A stretch of 64,000 nt of DNA, from positions 359,883 to 423,882 of the forward strand of contig NMRA01000059.1 of assembly GCA_002633005.1 (NCBI GenBank). The letters run 5' to 3'. Below the pieces are notes generated by a model, which was not told the DNA's origin, did not search any database, and saw only the letters and a program-made list of their open reading frames with translations. Position numbers and translations under genes: made by a program. Source of the DNA: Phoronis australis. Taxonomy: Eukaryota > Phoronida > Phoronidae. Positions 23,601 through 35,400 of the stretch are shown in pieces (position 1 is the stretch's first letter; every line of letters starts with the position of its first letter).

Positions 23601-25267
23601 GCTCTCTGATCTCTTACTAATCCTACAACACAGCTGATGATACTAGTTCATTATGTTAACCCTGTTAGTTTGCTCTCTGATCTCCTATCTATCCTACAAC
23701 ACAGCTGATGATACTAGTTCATTATGTTAGCCCTGTAAGTTTGCTCTCTGATCTCTTACTAGTCCTACAACACAGCTGATGATACTAGTTCATTATGTTA
23801 ACCCTGTAAGCTTGCTCTCTGATCTCTTACTAATCCTACAACACAGCTGCGATAGTAGCTCATTAGAACAGTGAAATCAAGCAGAATGCCTGTGATGTCA
23901 CTACTTTAGCAAGGTCTCTACTGACACTTACAGCTACGTCTTCATCTTCACACAAGTCCAGCTGAGCATCAATAGCTTGTTCTGCCAAGTTTGGGAAATA
24001 CTTGAAGAATCGGGCGATGAATTGTGAAGCTAGTCTCTTTTCATTTGGTCCACTCTTGACGCCCTGAAGGATCGCTCGATATTCCTTTTCATGCTGTAAC
24101 ACAAATGTAACATAAAGGTTTTATCAGCTAAAATATGATCACCTCGACACGCAATGTTGAAAATTTTTCACCACGTTTGAAAACCCAGCTTGTTTTCAAC
24201 TTTACAGGGTTTGAAATTACACGGAAAGGCAGTGGTTGCAAAACACACTATATATAGAATATATGATGAAAATGGGAACGGTCAGAGGCTGAGGACGCCT
24301 GTGCCTTTAAGTAGAAATAAGCTTGGACCATAGGCATCCTCAGCTTCTGATCGTCCCCAATACACTCAATATAATACAAGGTATGACACTCCGGACTAGA
24401 AATTCCAACATTGCTTCACTTCAGCCGTCCATAACAAACATAAAACTCAATAAATTTACACAAAACAGAGGTTCAACAATGAGGAATTATCGATGCCGTG
24501 ACTTCCGTGATGAATCGGCAATTGCTGTTCATCCTGTTCGTATTACTGCAGGTTCACTAGCTAGGCCTCTAGAAGTAATCACCAGTTAAAACACAGCTAA
24601 TCAAGCTTCAGTAAAACTCAATCCAGGTGCCCATCCCTGACATCCTGATTGCTTGCTGAAAGACTGCCAGCAGGGTTCCCGACAGCAGTTTACATAAAAG
24701 AAGCATCCGGGGAAGCATAACACTGACAAATCACAAGACACCACAGAAAGATAAAGGACGAATGATGTTGATGATTACAACAATCCGTAACTCATCGGAT
24801 AATTCCGTACCCTTCGCATGGGAGCAGAGAGTTGCTCCGGACGAGCTTTTTGGGAAGATTTTTGTGCTTTGACCGCGAATTTCTTGCGAAATCGGTAGAG
24901 CAGGACACTGTAAATGTTAATGCCATTGGCATTGGGAATCCGAGAAAGAACAATTCCTCACGTGGTTTGTTGAACCTCTGTTTTGTGTAAATTTATTGAG
25001 TTTTGTGTTTGCTATGGACGGCTGAAGTGAAGCACCCGTGGAATTTCTAGTCCGGAGTGTCATACCTTGTATTACATTGGGGACGATCAGTCAGAAGCTG
25101 AGGACGCCTGTACGGCTGTAGTGTAGACTGTAGTGTACCACAGGCTCTGTCTTGGACAAGCCGCACAGGCAATACCGGCTGACGAGAAAAATTCTTACCT
25201 CTCCTGCCTTGTCTTTTGCATCTGCTAGAACTCCAAAGTCTCTGTAAAGCTGCTCGACTGTCACCAT
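14626..25267 (-). CDS. API5: Apoptosis inhibitor 5 (API5/AAC-11), 12 exons
   Basis: Nuclear anti-apoptotic helical-repeat protein, known from the family to bind FGF2 and Acinus. Exons: 25267-25199, 24093-23932, 23446-23281, 22545-22388, 21706-21566, 20414-20349, 20063-19869, 19477-19299, 17828-17735, 17155-17036, 15860-15826, 14839-14626. All splice sites are GT-AG and phases match; the total is 533 codons including TAG (532 aa, vertebrate API5 about 510-524). Family landmarks: VEQLYRDFGVLADA at the N-terminus, AQLDLCEDEDVA (exon 2), RERAIKFLSGKL (exon 4), TGDEFVSFMKILSGL (exon 5), LKLLAEMSSHC (exon 7), PKLQFSYVECLMYAFHQL (exon 8), LQYFARGVQVYIKQLRVALQ (exon 9, leucine-zipper-like), PPSYKSLVTLSWKP (exon 10). 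The C-terminus has YHPPSGKF and then an RGG-rich tail (GRGRGGYRG, GWRGRRY) suggesting RNA binding. A 35-nt microexon (KPGASVTSPTAG) precedes GQKR. Introns hold mobile elements, but the coding sequence is intact. Confidence 0.95.
16238..16661 (+). pseudogene. Penelope-like element fragment (C-terminal ORF end)
   Basis: An open frame includes NTIWEKLVHR, then REEHWLSRKVKEAVLIRNRQ, NRDQGLQLP and a stop at about 16,660. This resembles the C-terminal end of PLE GIY-YIG polyproteins (pattern RExxWxxRxVxEAIxIR...NRDxG). It lies in API5 intron 10 in the opposite orientation. CTGATGA follows at about 16,722 but no paired GAAA core is clear. Assignment is from remembered family pattern. Confidence 0.55.
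17991..18045 (-). ncRNA. Hammerhead ribozyme-like motif, left arm
   Basis: Mirror copy of the right-arm motif. CTGAGGA on the minus strand is at 18035-18029, GAAA at 18007-18004, and predicted cleavage is after 17998. It lies 3' of the GIY-YIG ORF on the same strand, the usual position for a PLE ribozyme. Confidence 0.6.
18154..18432 (-). CDS. GIY-YIG endonuclease domain of Penelope-like element
   Basis: A frame of about 92 residues contains YKFICAGCGSSYTGETVRHL and KTRTKEHL, then EALHISWCKPNLNR and a stop. The CxxC knuckle before YTGxT, the following R...EH and the terminal NLNR are typical of the PLE GIY-YIG endonuclease, which nicks target DNA. No reverse transcriptase precedes it, so this is a 5'-truncated remnant. 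Confidence 0.75.
   Translation of the reverse strand: MDLRSKVVYKFICAGCGSSYTGETVRHLKTRTKEHLNSDKNSHVNIHLQSSNHCNQQCSFNDFAVIDQAVTTKELKIREALHISWCKPNLNR
18481..18535 (+). ncRNA. Hammerhead ribozyme-like motif, right arm
   Basis: CTGAGGA (18491-18497) fits the core CUGANGA. GGTGT pairs with ACACC (stem II, one unpaired T next to the core), followed by GAAA (18519-18522). A two-base-pair stem III then ends in GTC (predicted cleavage after 18528), and ACTT pairs with AAGT as stem I. This is type I topology with a minimal stem III, as described for PLEs. The extra T beside stem II may weaken activity. Confidence 0.6.
20478..20672. repeat. About 39-bp minisatellite, 5 copies
   Basis: Units contain AGAAGCACAGGCGTGCGC and ATTATTTCATGTGTG. 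It lies in API5 intron 5 and creates spurious frames on both strands. Confidence 0.85.
20880..21175 (+). repeat. Composite CTCF-motif repeat, diverged fragment
   Basis: It contains CCACTAGGTGGC at 21140-21151 followed by GCCACAATAG, plus diverged AAATTTCATAAAGACCC and GCAAAGAAAACTAAAATG blocks of the repeat family. It lies in API5 intron 5. Confidence 0.55.
21411..21562. repeat. 76-bp tandem duplication carrying the API5 exon 5 donor
   Basis: Two 76-bp units adjoin exon 5. Each contains the minus-strand sequence GTTTGAGGTGAGTGACTGGG, which is the last bases of exon 5 plus its 5' splice site. The real donor at 21565 is therefore followed by two copies. Confidence 0.8.
23483..23860. repeat. 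About 70-bp minisatellite, 5 copies
   Basis: Units contain CCTACAACACAGCTGATGAT and GTAAGTTTGCTCTCTGATCT. It lies in API5 intron 2. Confidence 0.9.
24332..25109. mobile_element. Inverted-repeat (foldback/MITE-like) element in API5 intron 1
   Basis: Arms of about 157 bp, at 24332-24488 and 24952-25109, are inverted and nearly identical. The outer ends read AGGCATCCTCAGCTTCTGAT on the left and its complement on the right, with a 4-bp insertion. A further copy of the outer terminus lies at about 24,278-24,305. The centre has no coding sequence that I recognise, so the superfamily is unknown. Confidence 0.7.
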
Positions 25268-27107
25268 ATTTAAAAGACAAAAAATTTTGTCACTTTTTAC
25301 AATTGAAAGTAGATAAATCGACGCCGAAATCCCGAACACATGAAAAGCTGCGCAACTACGTTCAGTAATTGTTTCCGTTTGCGCACATACCTATCGCGAC
25401 CTCTTTCGCCTGGCATTGTGAAATGTACCGTTAACTCAATGGTTTGGTGTTAGTCAATTCAGTACGTAAACAAGTAAAATGTTTATTTTACATTGGTACA
25501 GGAAAATGCAAAACAAGAAAAAACATTGGTACAGGAAAATGCAAAACAAGAAAAAAAATGCTTATTTTACATTGGTACAGGAAAATGCAAAACAAGAAAA
25601 AATATTGGTACAGGAAAATGCAAAACAAGAAAAAAAAAAACATTAGCACAAGTGCTAGTCACCGATAAAATATGATGCGGGAGAGGAGATATGTACAAAT
25701 GAAACATAGACAATGACAATGACAATTGACATCTCAGTTAGGCTGCTCCATTTTAGTGTTAAAAGACATAACGAAATGCAACTCTGACAGGTACATTCTT
25801 GTTTAAAAAATTGGCACACTGCTGCTGAAAGTTACTACTTCAGCACAACACCTAATATTGTTCGTCAACTGTCGTGTTGCGTAGTGCAACTCCCTGTTGT
25901 CAAGTTAATGGAGTTTGTCCTTGTTAATATGTCGTCAGTGGTTCTCCACTGACATTATAGGGCAACTTCCTAATAGTGAAACGTTGCAATGGAAAAGGAC
26001 CAATACCGTTTAGATGCATGCAAACTTCAATCCCTAATAATTTTTAACTTTACAGAACACACAGAAGTCGCGTGATGGTATTCAAATTATTGAAAACCTA
26101 GCTTTACGGAAAAAAGATCTCTAAAAATAGGTCAAGTTAGAAGAGCTAGTGTTTGTCTTATTTTAACAGATTTGTAATCTGCAGTTTCCCTTTATTTACT
26201 GTGCGAATTGTTCAAGTTAGTTTACCACAGAGTTCCGTAAACGAAAACCTCGCAAAAACGTGATCCCGGACTATTTCGCGAGATGTCGCGGTGAAGCACC
26301 TCAGTGACACCCCTATCTTTCTTGAAGAGACTCTTGTGTCTACCCAGGCCAGGTACTACTCATATATTTTCAATACACGCTTTTTTTTACAATCTTCAGG
26401 ACGTCGAATTTTTTCATCTGATTGCATTTTTGCGCCGTTTTGCCGCCTGTGACGAAACGGGCAGAACACTGCTCAGTGAGTTGTTTTGAACTCTGTTTTA
26501 TGCGAGCTAGCAATAAAACTAAAATCTACCACTGACCTTGTACTCTTCCACTGTAAATCCACTATAATCTCATGTAAAGAGAAATAGAACACTCCTTCAA
26601 CAGGTATGATAAATAATAATTCTTTCATCATAAAGTTTGAAGTCTAATTTTCATTACATTTGTGAAAAGTTTAATGCAACCCCCTAAGTTCAGTCACATT
26701 TTCCGTACAAAGGACTGAATTGTCTGAACTGTTCAAAAACAGGGTTACTGCTAAAATGTGATAAATTCGGAAACATAAAGTTCCACACTATACTGTAGTA
26801 AACATATTACATCACTGTAGTGAACTCAGGGGTCATGGCAATCAAACAGAACAACAAAACAAAACATTACAACTAAAAACAGTGTCAGTCTATATTCTGA
26901 CATGATGTTTTTAAAACTCTTTTGTTCTGGGTCAATGTATTGCAAACTTGGATTCTGGAAATTTCTGAGATCCGATTGCAGCTGTCAATGATATGATTAT
27001 ATAAGATAATGTGATTTTTGTTAGCCAATCGTTAAGTAAGTACGTCGTTATATTTTGGACAGACTGTGAGACAGTCAGATGAAGTTTAGTAGTGGAAGCT
27101 ATAGGAT
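25268..27107. other. API5 5' flank, no gene seen
   Basis: Upstream of the API5 start codon this holds presumed 5' UTR and promoter, the minisatellite at 25,480-25,640, and AT-rich sequence. A minus-strand ATGTGTTCGGG at about 25,341 opens a 14-codon upstream frame if it is transcribed. I see no supported gene. Confidence 0.4.
25480..25640. repeat. Minisatellite of GGTACAGGAAAATGC units
   Basis: Repeats of ATTGGTACAGGAAAATGC and AAAACAAGAAAAA occur in alternating shorter and longer units, just upstream of API5. Confidence 0.85.
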
Positions 27108-27407
27108 ATGCTTCAATGTAGTGAAGAAAAACTACAGGAGAGCCATCTCGTGGAATATTCTAAGGAGGAAATTGGCAAGGGTAACGAGCAAGAAGTTAAC
27201 AAAGGGACAAAGACTACAGTTCCAGTGGCTGATTTTGACCTTTTCACTGGTCTGAGTCAATCAAAGCCCTTGTTTGCACAGCTGTTGCAGACACCTGAAA
27301 AAAGCATAGGTGACAGAAGTATATTCTATGGGGTTTTTCATATAGAAGAAGTCATGTCTTTTTACCTTGCCACGTCCACCAGGAAAAATCGAGAGTGCCA
27401 AAAATGA
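27108..27407 (+). CDS. Unrecognised 99-codon ORF
   Basis: A frame starts MLQCSEEKLQESHL and contains VADFDLFTGLSQSKPLFAQL. I recognise no family. It lies 130 bp before the THAP-like relic on the same strand and may be part of the same decayed gene or element, or chance. Confidence 0.25.
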   Translation: MLQCSEEKLQESHLVEYSKEEIGKGNEQEVNKGTKTTVPVADFDLFTGLSQSKPLFAQLLQTPEKSIGDRSIFYGVFHIEEVMSFYLATSTRKNRECQK

Positions 27408-27539
27408 CCGAAAAGTGCGAGTTTGGCCATTTTTTAACTAAGAATCACAAAACAGGAATCATCCCCCGGTGCAAGAAAGGCCGGTGACAATCAACCGAAT
27501 GCTCTTGCACTAACAATTCCAGAATAAATTTATGTTAAC

Positions 27540-27830
27540 ATGTCATTCTTAACCAGATTTTTGACAATTTCAACTTGCCTGAAGGGTGCCTGGATTCGTG
27601 TCAAGAATTCACCACTCAACAAGGATGTGCTCTCAAAATGGCGACACTTCCGCATCCTAGTAGACAAAAGAAGAGGCCAAATTTCTGGACTCACGTTACT
27701 CAAAACAACTTCAAAGAACTACTGAATAACTTTCTGTGACAATCACTTCCAATTTAGTCCACAAAACTGCCGTCAAACTCGACCCTCATATTTTTTTAAT
27801 TGTTGGGGTCCTACAAAGGCCTCTATTGTG
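27540..27830 (+). pseudogene. Decayed THAP-type zinc finger
   Basis: Pieces in three frames line up in THAP order: SPLNKDVLSKW, then NFWTHVTQNNFKELLNNFL, then CDNHF, then FSPQNCRQT. THAP domains have a conserved Pro and Trp followed by CxxHF. Several frameshifts and stops show it is not functional. It differs from the THAP copies in the 1.6-kb elements, so it is of separate origin. Confidence 0.5.
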
Positions 27831-29490
27831 GCCTTATACCAAGAGCTTGCTCTTTGCACAGTGGGTAGTAAGATACTACCTACACGTGTTGCGTCACGAG
27901 GTACTGTGACCAGCCAGAGGGAGGAATTGTGGATCGTCAGATACTGCTTACCACGTGCGTCCCGAGGGACTGTGGCCAGCAAGTACATAGTCGCAGTGCA
28001 GTGAATGTTTGTACGAGGATCAACCAACAGGACTGTCATGTAATGAGTGTCGAGTCCTACATATTGGACATGTAAAGAATCGTACGTGGACACCCTAACC
28101 GGTGGAGATTGAGCAACCCGACCGGTTTGCGCAGCTCCTGAGAATCTGCCGGTTTAGATCAAAGACACCATGCTGTTGTGGATAAGTAAATCGCCTCAGG
28201 CTGCTGCTGTTATAGTTCTCTAAACAATGAGACCCACTATAAACACATTGGGGGCGACAATAGTATTTTTGAATTTTCGTTTTGAAAGATTGTAAATAGC
28301 ATATTGAATAGTTCGTGAAAAGTACACATGATTAGGTTTTTGAATTTTGAAAATTGGACAAGAAATGTGACTTTTACAACCTATAACGTTCGTTTAATGT
28401 TGCAATAACATGTTCCTCACTGCTCTATGATTTGTATTTTTTAAAGACATACTCCTAGACGTCATAGCCACAATATACCCACACTGGTTTCACATCATTC
28501 AACTTTCCTCTTACAAACGCTTTATCTGCTTTCATTTTATTACACCAGTTTCAAACAAAGCAACAGCTTTCCACCTCGATGTACGAGAACTTGAATCTCT
28601 ACCAATCAATGTACAGGTGACACGAAAAAGTAATTACTTATTTCATTCGTAGTTCGTCTTCTCGAATTTATTTAATACCAGGAAATTTAACTAAATAATA
28701 GATATAGACGTTAGTAAATAAGACAACCGACTGCAAAAGAAATAAATCAGTCGTGTTTGTGCACAGTAGGTATGGCCATCGGATGACCGAGTAGATGAAA
28801 AGTGATAGGGATTATCAATGTGGTCTAAATAGAATAATAAAAAGGCGCTAGATTGACTTTTTAATGATTTATTGTGTAGTTACACTATTGTATCTTCTGG
28901 TCAGTCCATGTTGAAAAAACCAACCAACCAACCAACCAACCAATCGGTCAATTATGGCTAAATCTGCCATATCCCGCCATCCATCCCCGAAACAAAATTT
29001 AGATCTGGACCCAAATTTTCCAGCTTTTTATACCTCCTCAAAAAAGAAATTTGAATTCGGGTTCTGACAATTACGGCTCAAGATCGGTCCATGCAGAGCA
29101 ATTTGATATGTAGATGATAAATTCTACTGTGTTTAACCACTCTATATAAACTTGTATAACCATTAAATGTTCGTCACTGTCGAAGCAAATTGAATCAAAG
29201 AGTTTATCATGAAATCACAAAAGCCAATGCTTACATTAACTAACAATTTCACTTACAGGGTCAATTTTAAAGACGATTCCGTTCCACAAACTATGTTCCT
29301 TCATCTCTGAAATGGCATTGCATAGCAAAACCCCTAAAATAGGAATCGACTGGGCATATTTAGTTCTGAGACTTCCAGAAGCATATGTAAGTCCAAGATC
29401 AAACATTTTCTATGTCAAACGCACTAGTGAGCCAGCCCTGTGCAAGCTGCTACGTGTTTTCCCGTCATTTCGTATAGCCAAATATGACCA
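27831..29490. other. No gene seen
   Basis: It contains a direct repeat around GTGTTGCGTCACGAGGTACT (27,890) and CACGTGCGTCCCGAGGGACT (27,952), and an (ACCA)n run at 28,918-28,945. Nothing else is recognised. Confidence 0.4.
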
Positions 29491-32400
29491 CTAGCAGTCA
29501 CCTGTTGGACAGTCCTTGGGTGTAGACGAAGCTTGAGTGACGGGAATTCTTGCCGAGGACGACACGGCAACTGACATTTGATCAGTGGTTGGATCCATCG
29601 TCGAAGACTTTACAGCGGCATCGGTATACCCATCGGTGATAGCTTTAAAAACTACACTACTTGCTGAAAATGACGTGTATTCTAGTAAGTTAGTTTTAGT
29701 CTGTGTATTTTGTTCCGCAGTAAGAGTTAAGGGAGCAGGTGTAACTGATATACCAAGCTCTTTATTAGACGAACTCACGACATTGATTGGAGGTTTGGTG
29801 ATTGGTGGTAATGACCTTCCCTCAACTGATGACTGAAAGACCTCTGATGTTGTCATTGAAGACATGCTGCGCGACGGCTCGGTGGAGGTTACTACAGCGG
29901 TGGTTGTTAGTGACGGGGTAAGAGGCGTTGTCTTTTTTGTTGTCTTCACAAAAATATCGCTACATATTGCGCATGTTTTTGCACATTCCTTGCTGATCTT
30001 TCTCACAGAGCACAGTCCAGCAAGTTTGAATAAATGACAACTAGACCTGGTGTCTCGACATGGCTTTCGTGTCCTGATTAATAATGTGGTGCTTCTTTTC
30101 CGAGTTGTTGTTACTGTTGCCCGTGATGTTGTCTTTGCTACCGTTGTTGGTGGTGGATGGGATGATTTAGTCTTGGCTACCGTTGTTGTTGGTGGATGTG
30201 GTGATTTAGTCTTGGCTACCGTTGTTGTTGGTGGATGTGGTGATTTAGTCTTGGCTACCGTTGTTNACCGTTGTTGTTGTTGTTGTCAGTGATGTTGTCT
30301 TTGTTGCCGTTGTTGTTAGAGGTGATTTAGTCTTGGCTACCGTTGTTGTTGTTGTTGTCAATGATGTTGTCTTTGTTGCCGTTGTTGTTAGAGGTGATTT
30401 AGTCTTGGCTACCGTTGTTGTTGTTGCCAGTGATGTTGTCTTTGCTGCCGTTGTTGTTGGTGTTGATGCAGCAACTGTAGTATCAGGAGTTTCAGAAATT
30501 GGATTCTTAGTTTTAGGAGATGTCGACCCATCGGTTGAACTGACGATTGGAGCATAATCCGTTGATGAAGTTGTTGGATGCTCTGAAGTTTTGTTAATGA
30601 ACATTGTAGAGGTCGGTACCCTGCTGATGGTAGAGACCATTTTCGTTACATTTTTTGTTATTAGGCTTGTTTTTAAGTTTATAAACGGGGATACCGGCGT
30701 CAAACCACCTGTTAAATGAGAAACGGCAGCCGTTGTGGTAGGAAAAAGTGATGGTGTAGCTGAGGTCTGTCTAGAAGTTACAGTAACACGATCGGAACTT
30801 TTTGAGCTTAAACTTGGAAAGAGTTCCTGTGAAGTAGTCTTAGGCAGCGGTACAGAGGTCATTAGCACGTCCTTCACTGAGGATCCAACGAGAGTTGGCG
30901 TAGATGAATCCGTGTATTTTAATGGGGATGACGCCTTCGATCGTTTGGGCACAGTTACGTAACCTGGTTTTGTCGATGTTAAAAGGGATGTTTTTGGTCT
31001 TTTTGGTATAGTAACATAACCCGGATGTGTTGAAGGTGACTCTGATGTTGGTCTTTTGGGTATAGTAACATAACCCGGATGTGTTGAAGGTGACTCTGAT
31101 GTTGTTGGTTTCCACGGAACGGTGACAAAGCCTTGTTTCGTCGATTGTGAGGGAGATACTCGAGGTCGTTTTGTTGACTGTGAGGGGGATACTCGAGGTC
31201 GTTTTGTCGACTGTGAGGGGGACACTCCAGGTCGTCTTGTCCCAAAGCCTGGAATGGTAACAAAGCCTGGACATGTTTTTTTCGTGTTCAGTTTTGGTGT
31301 CTCATGGCTTGTTACCGTTGCTTGGGATGCCACCTTTGTAATATCTGTGGGACTACAAGATCCACATGTTTTTGGACATTTCATCAATTGGTATATAGGG
31401 CTATAACATAAGCCTGCCTTTAATATTTCTGTACAGTTGTTTGACACATCCTTACAAAAAGTGCATTTTCCGCACGTGTACGGGCACTTTGTTTGGACAT
31501 CTGGATCCGAGCAATCCCCACGTAATTTGTCGTCGCTACAATTGGCGTGTAGATCTTTGCAAAATTTTGTCTTTTGTGTTGTCATGTGCTCAGTCATTTT
31601 TGTAGACTTTGATAAAACTGACAGCGTAGACCGTTTCGTGCAATAACCGCACGACTTCTTACACAAAACTGTCATCATTTTGCTCATGTCGGGACTGCTA
31701 CAGAATCCCCATTTTGCATACCTGCTGCAAAGGAAAGAATCGTCAGCGCACAAATCTGATATTGTTGTCTTAGCAAGGGCTGCTTTTGAAGTTGTTTTTA
31801 ATTTAGCATCAGTGGTTACATAAGACCTGCAGCTTTTACAGGACAGCCTGCAATTTTTTTCCATGCTCTCTCTTAGTTTTGGGTCAGTACAAGAACCTGC
31901 TGCGGCATATCGGGCACACCACGTAAATAAATCCCTACAGTCGTGAACAGCAGGCTCTGTTGTTTGTGCAGTCGACGTTGATTCGACAGGGACTGGCGGA
32001 GAAGTTTGGATACAGGGACCAGAACACGGTTCCTCATGCGCATCCAGAAAAGTCTGGCCATCGCATTGTGTACACACTCTAGTCTTCTTCACTCGGCATC
32101 TAGCTGAACAAGGCTGTCGCACCCACTTGGAGCAAGTACCTGAACATACACAGATTACCTTAATAGTCGTTAATATCGCACTCATGAATAAACAAGTCGA
32201 CAAAGACATTGAAAGTCTTGGTCATGTATGGACGTGAATGGGGAATACGGACCTTCAACTGGGAAGGACGAGCCTGAAATGGGAAGAACGGAACAGGGTT
32301 TTGAAGGAAAAGGTGGGCGAAATTCGTGGTGACTTTCAAACTTTAAATTACTAATAACTTTCCTACATTTAATACCTTTGTTAACAAAATTCCGTTCATT

Positions 32401-35400
32401 TTATTTTCGACAAATATCGGCAAGGCGGTACCAAGAAATGCACCTCCAATTTATCCGATCGTCTGCGTTCCTCATTGGCTTTTAGTAGAAGGGACTGAGC
32501 TAGAGACAGAATTGGATGGCGCACATTTTAGAAATGGAAGAGGTATGCATAATTTTTTTGAAAACGGCGTCGTCTGTCTTGCCAACCTCAGATTTCGTTT
32601 GGCGACCTAGGATTTTAGCAAAGTTACATTTGGCGACGTACCGTTAAGTCACATTTGGCGACGAACCGTCAACTTACATTTGGCGACGTACCGTCAAACT
32701 AAGCGTCGAGGACTGTACTTACAGCTTTTATAAAAAACAGAAACTGATTTAATTTGTTGACTATTAAATTAAACTACTAAATATGTACGTTTCTGCCATA
32801 ATTTGACAATTGCCAATCTCCACTTCAAACTTTTGGACTACAGGCCACAAAATCAAATAAAACCGTTGCTTTCACATCACCCATCCTAGCACAGCCCTCA
32901 GTGTCCTCCCCATTTCTTGTTGGCTTTTCCATTTTTGGGCCAGTTTTTTCATTTGAAGTTTTGAACTCGATGTTCGAATTTAAAGGCACTCTCTTCTCAT
33001 TAGAAAGCCCGCCCTTCTCATTAGAAAGTCCGAACTTCTTATCCAATGCTCGCATTACCAAGCTTGTCAACGGTTTTCGAAATATTTTAAAATTTTAATT
33101 AAAAGTCGTTAAAATGGAAAACGTGGAATTGAGAGGCAATCAAAGATTACGACAATAAATGCTCACGTGGATTAAACGCTGTCGCACTACTAAACTTCAC
33201 TCATGTCTTGATTCAAACATTGACCAATCACACGACGTGATGTTGAAAACTTACTCAAAGCCAGGCACGTCACACGATTCGTCAATATTTGAGTCCACTT
33301 TTGAATATAGTTCGGCGTTCATAGGCTTTGAACCAAAATTGTTCTAGTTCTCTGTGATTACATTTCAACTAAACTTCCGTATAATTTAGACTCTGCGGTA
33401 GCAATTCTACAATCAGAATTAAAAATTACAGTGACTGGGTACAACGCCGTGGAGTAGTATTTTACAAAACTTACGAATAAGTTTCATGTCCGCCATCCCT
33501 AGATTACAAAGGTCTCCCTGGCAGCACGTGCCACATGACTGTCCGTCCAGGAGCATTCCGCGACGGCAATCGTTTGTTTGCATTGCTTGCAACGTTTGGC
33601 AGAACTGAAATAAATGCCACATATATCACCATTGATTGGTCAAACCGTGGTTGGAAGTACCAAGTCTAAAAACTTGACGTAAAGTAACAACTGCTAAAGA
33701 GGATAAGCAGGAGAGTGGACGAATCCCGATGTTACATTGAAAGATGAACACTAGACATGTTACTTTAGCGAGCAAACACTAGATAAGTTACTTTGGTGGG
33801 TGAACACTATAAGAGCTGTTATTTCGGTGGACGAATGCTAGATATGTTACCTTGGTGGGCGAACACTAGATACGCTATTTTGGTGGGTTAATAGTAGTGA
33901 TGTTACTTTGGTGGGCGAACACTAGATACGTTATTTTGGTGGGTTAATAGTAGTTATGTTACTTTGGTGGGCGAACGTTAGAGACATTTATTTAATGGGT
34001 GAGCACAAAAAACTTTATTTTGGTGGAGGAGCACTGGATCCAATTTGTACAGGGTGGGAATTCCGATAACTACATTATGCTCTTTATCAAAATTAATTTA
34101 GTTTTATTTAGCTGTTTTAAAAATTACACGAAAAGATTTTCTAGTCGAAAATTAGAATTCTCGGGTACAGGTATATGTTAATTTTTTGAGAAAACGGCCT
34201 TTGTATTTTTTAAGTTACATATAACTGTTTCCAAATATACTTACGTAAGTGGTTGCACATGCTCTTTTAACGCTAAGTGAGCACTTGTGGAGCCCCAGTA
34301 AGTTGACACAGCGAGAACTCTGAAACGAATCATTGGCCATTACATGAAGCTTGTCACCACAATATTCATTTCTCCTACTCGATTTGGGCTCCCTCCTCCT
34401 TTTTATTTTCCCCATAACATTGCCTTCTTTCCATCAACACATCCATTTGCCCCTTCACCACCACCCTCACTCTCGTCCTCTACGTCATTCATCCACTAAT
34501 CCACACAAACAAACTGATAACAATCTGTCGAACCCTCAGTACTTTAAAGGAGAATGCCAACCAAAAAACAACCTATTTTGTATCAATTTAGATCGAGTAG
34601 TTGATCTACTCGATAACGGCACGTGCGGTTGCGTTACCTAACACCTGACGACAGACGGAGGTGTTGAAATTATCCAATGACGTAATTGGTTTCACACGCA
34701 GCCTTTTCAGCAGTTCACAACACAGGTTACTGGTGTCAGCTTATCGCTTGAAGTCATCGTTTAACACCAATAAATCATCAAACTTCAACTTAAACCCCTT
34801 AAAAATACACAGAGTTCTTATAAAAACGTATTGTTTTATTTCGCTGTTACGGATTTATTGGTATTTGGACACACCGTAGCCCACAAAGTTCGGCACTAAG
34901 GCCAATTTACCAAGGTCCGTAGCAGGAGTTTGAGGTATGTTCGAAGATAAATTCGAACTATTCTTACTTGAAATACAGACAGGAGAACTTAGATCTGTGT
35001 TGTTTAGACTTGTGTGATTTTTTGAGTTCTAAACACACAAAACGCTTGTTATCCCGGTCAGTGGCTCGGAACCCGATCAGGCCGGCCGTCGCGGACGCCG
35101 GGACTGGCACGAACATAAACCAGCTTGAGTTGGAAACTAAACCTCCAGTCACGAAAAGATTACAATAGTGAGCCAAAGAAATAATGTGCACGTAATTATT
35201 TATGTGAATTAGCCACGAATCTGAAAATCTACTTCAGTACTTGTCGAGGGCGGCCTTGTTCACCGTCCACAGACCGTCACAGGGCAAAGGTTGTATAGTA
35301 ACAATGATTTGAATAATGTATTTGTATTTATAAATAAAGAATTCCCTAACATGTGACCATAGCATATAAAATCGAAAAATTGTTTCACAACAGCATTCTG

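Noticed and set aside
30050-31646. Plus-strand Val/Asp-rich frames
   Set aside because: Antisense shadows of the Thr/Pro-rich repeats of the minus-strand ShKT gene.
29491-32139. ShK-type ion-channel toxin gene
   Set aside because: ShKT modules are common in large extracellular proteins; five of them with mucin-like linkers and a Ly6-like part do not look like a short secreted toxin precursor.
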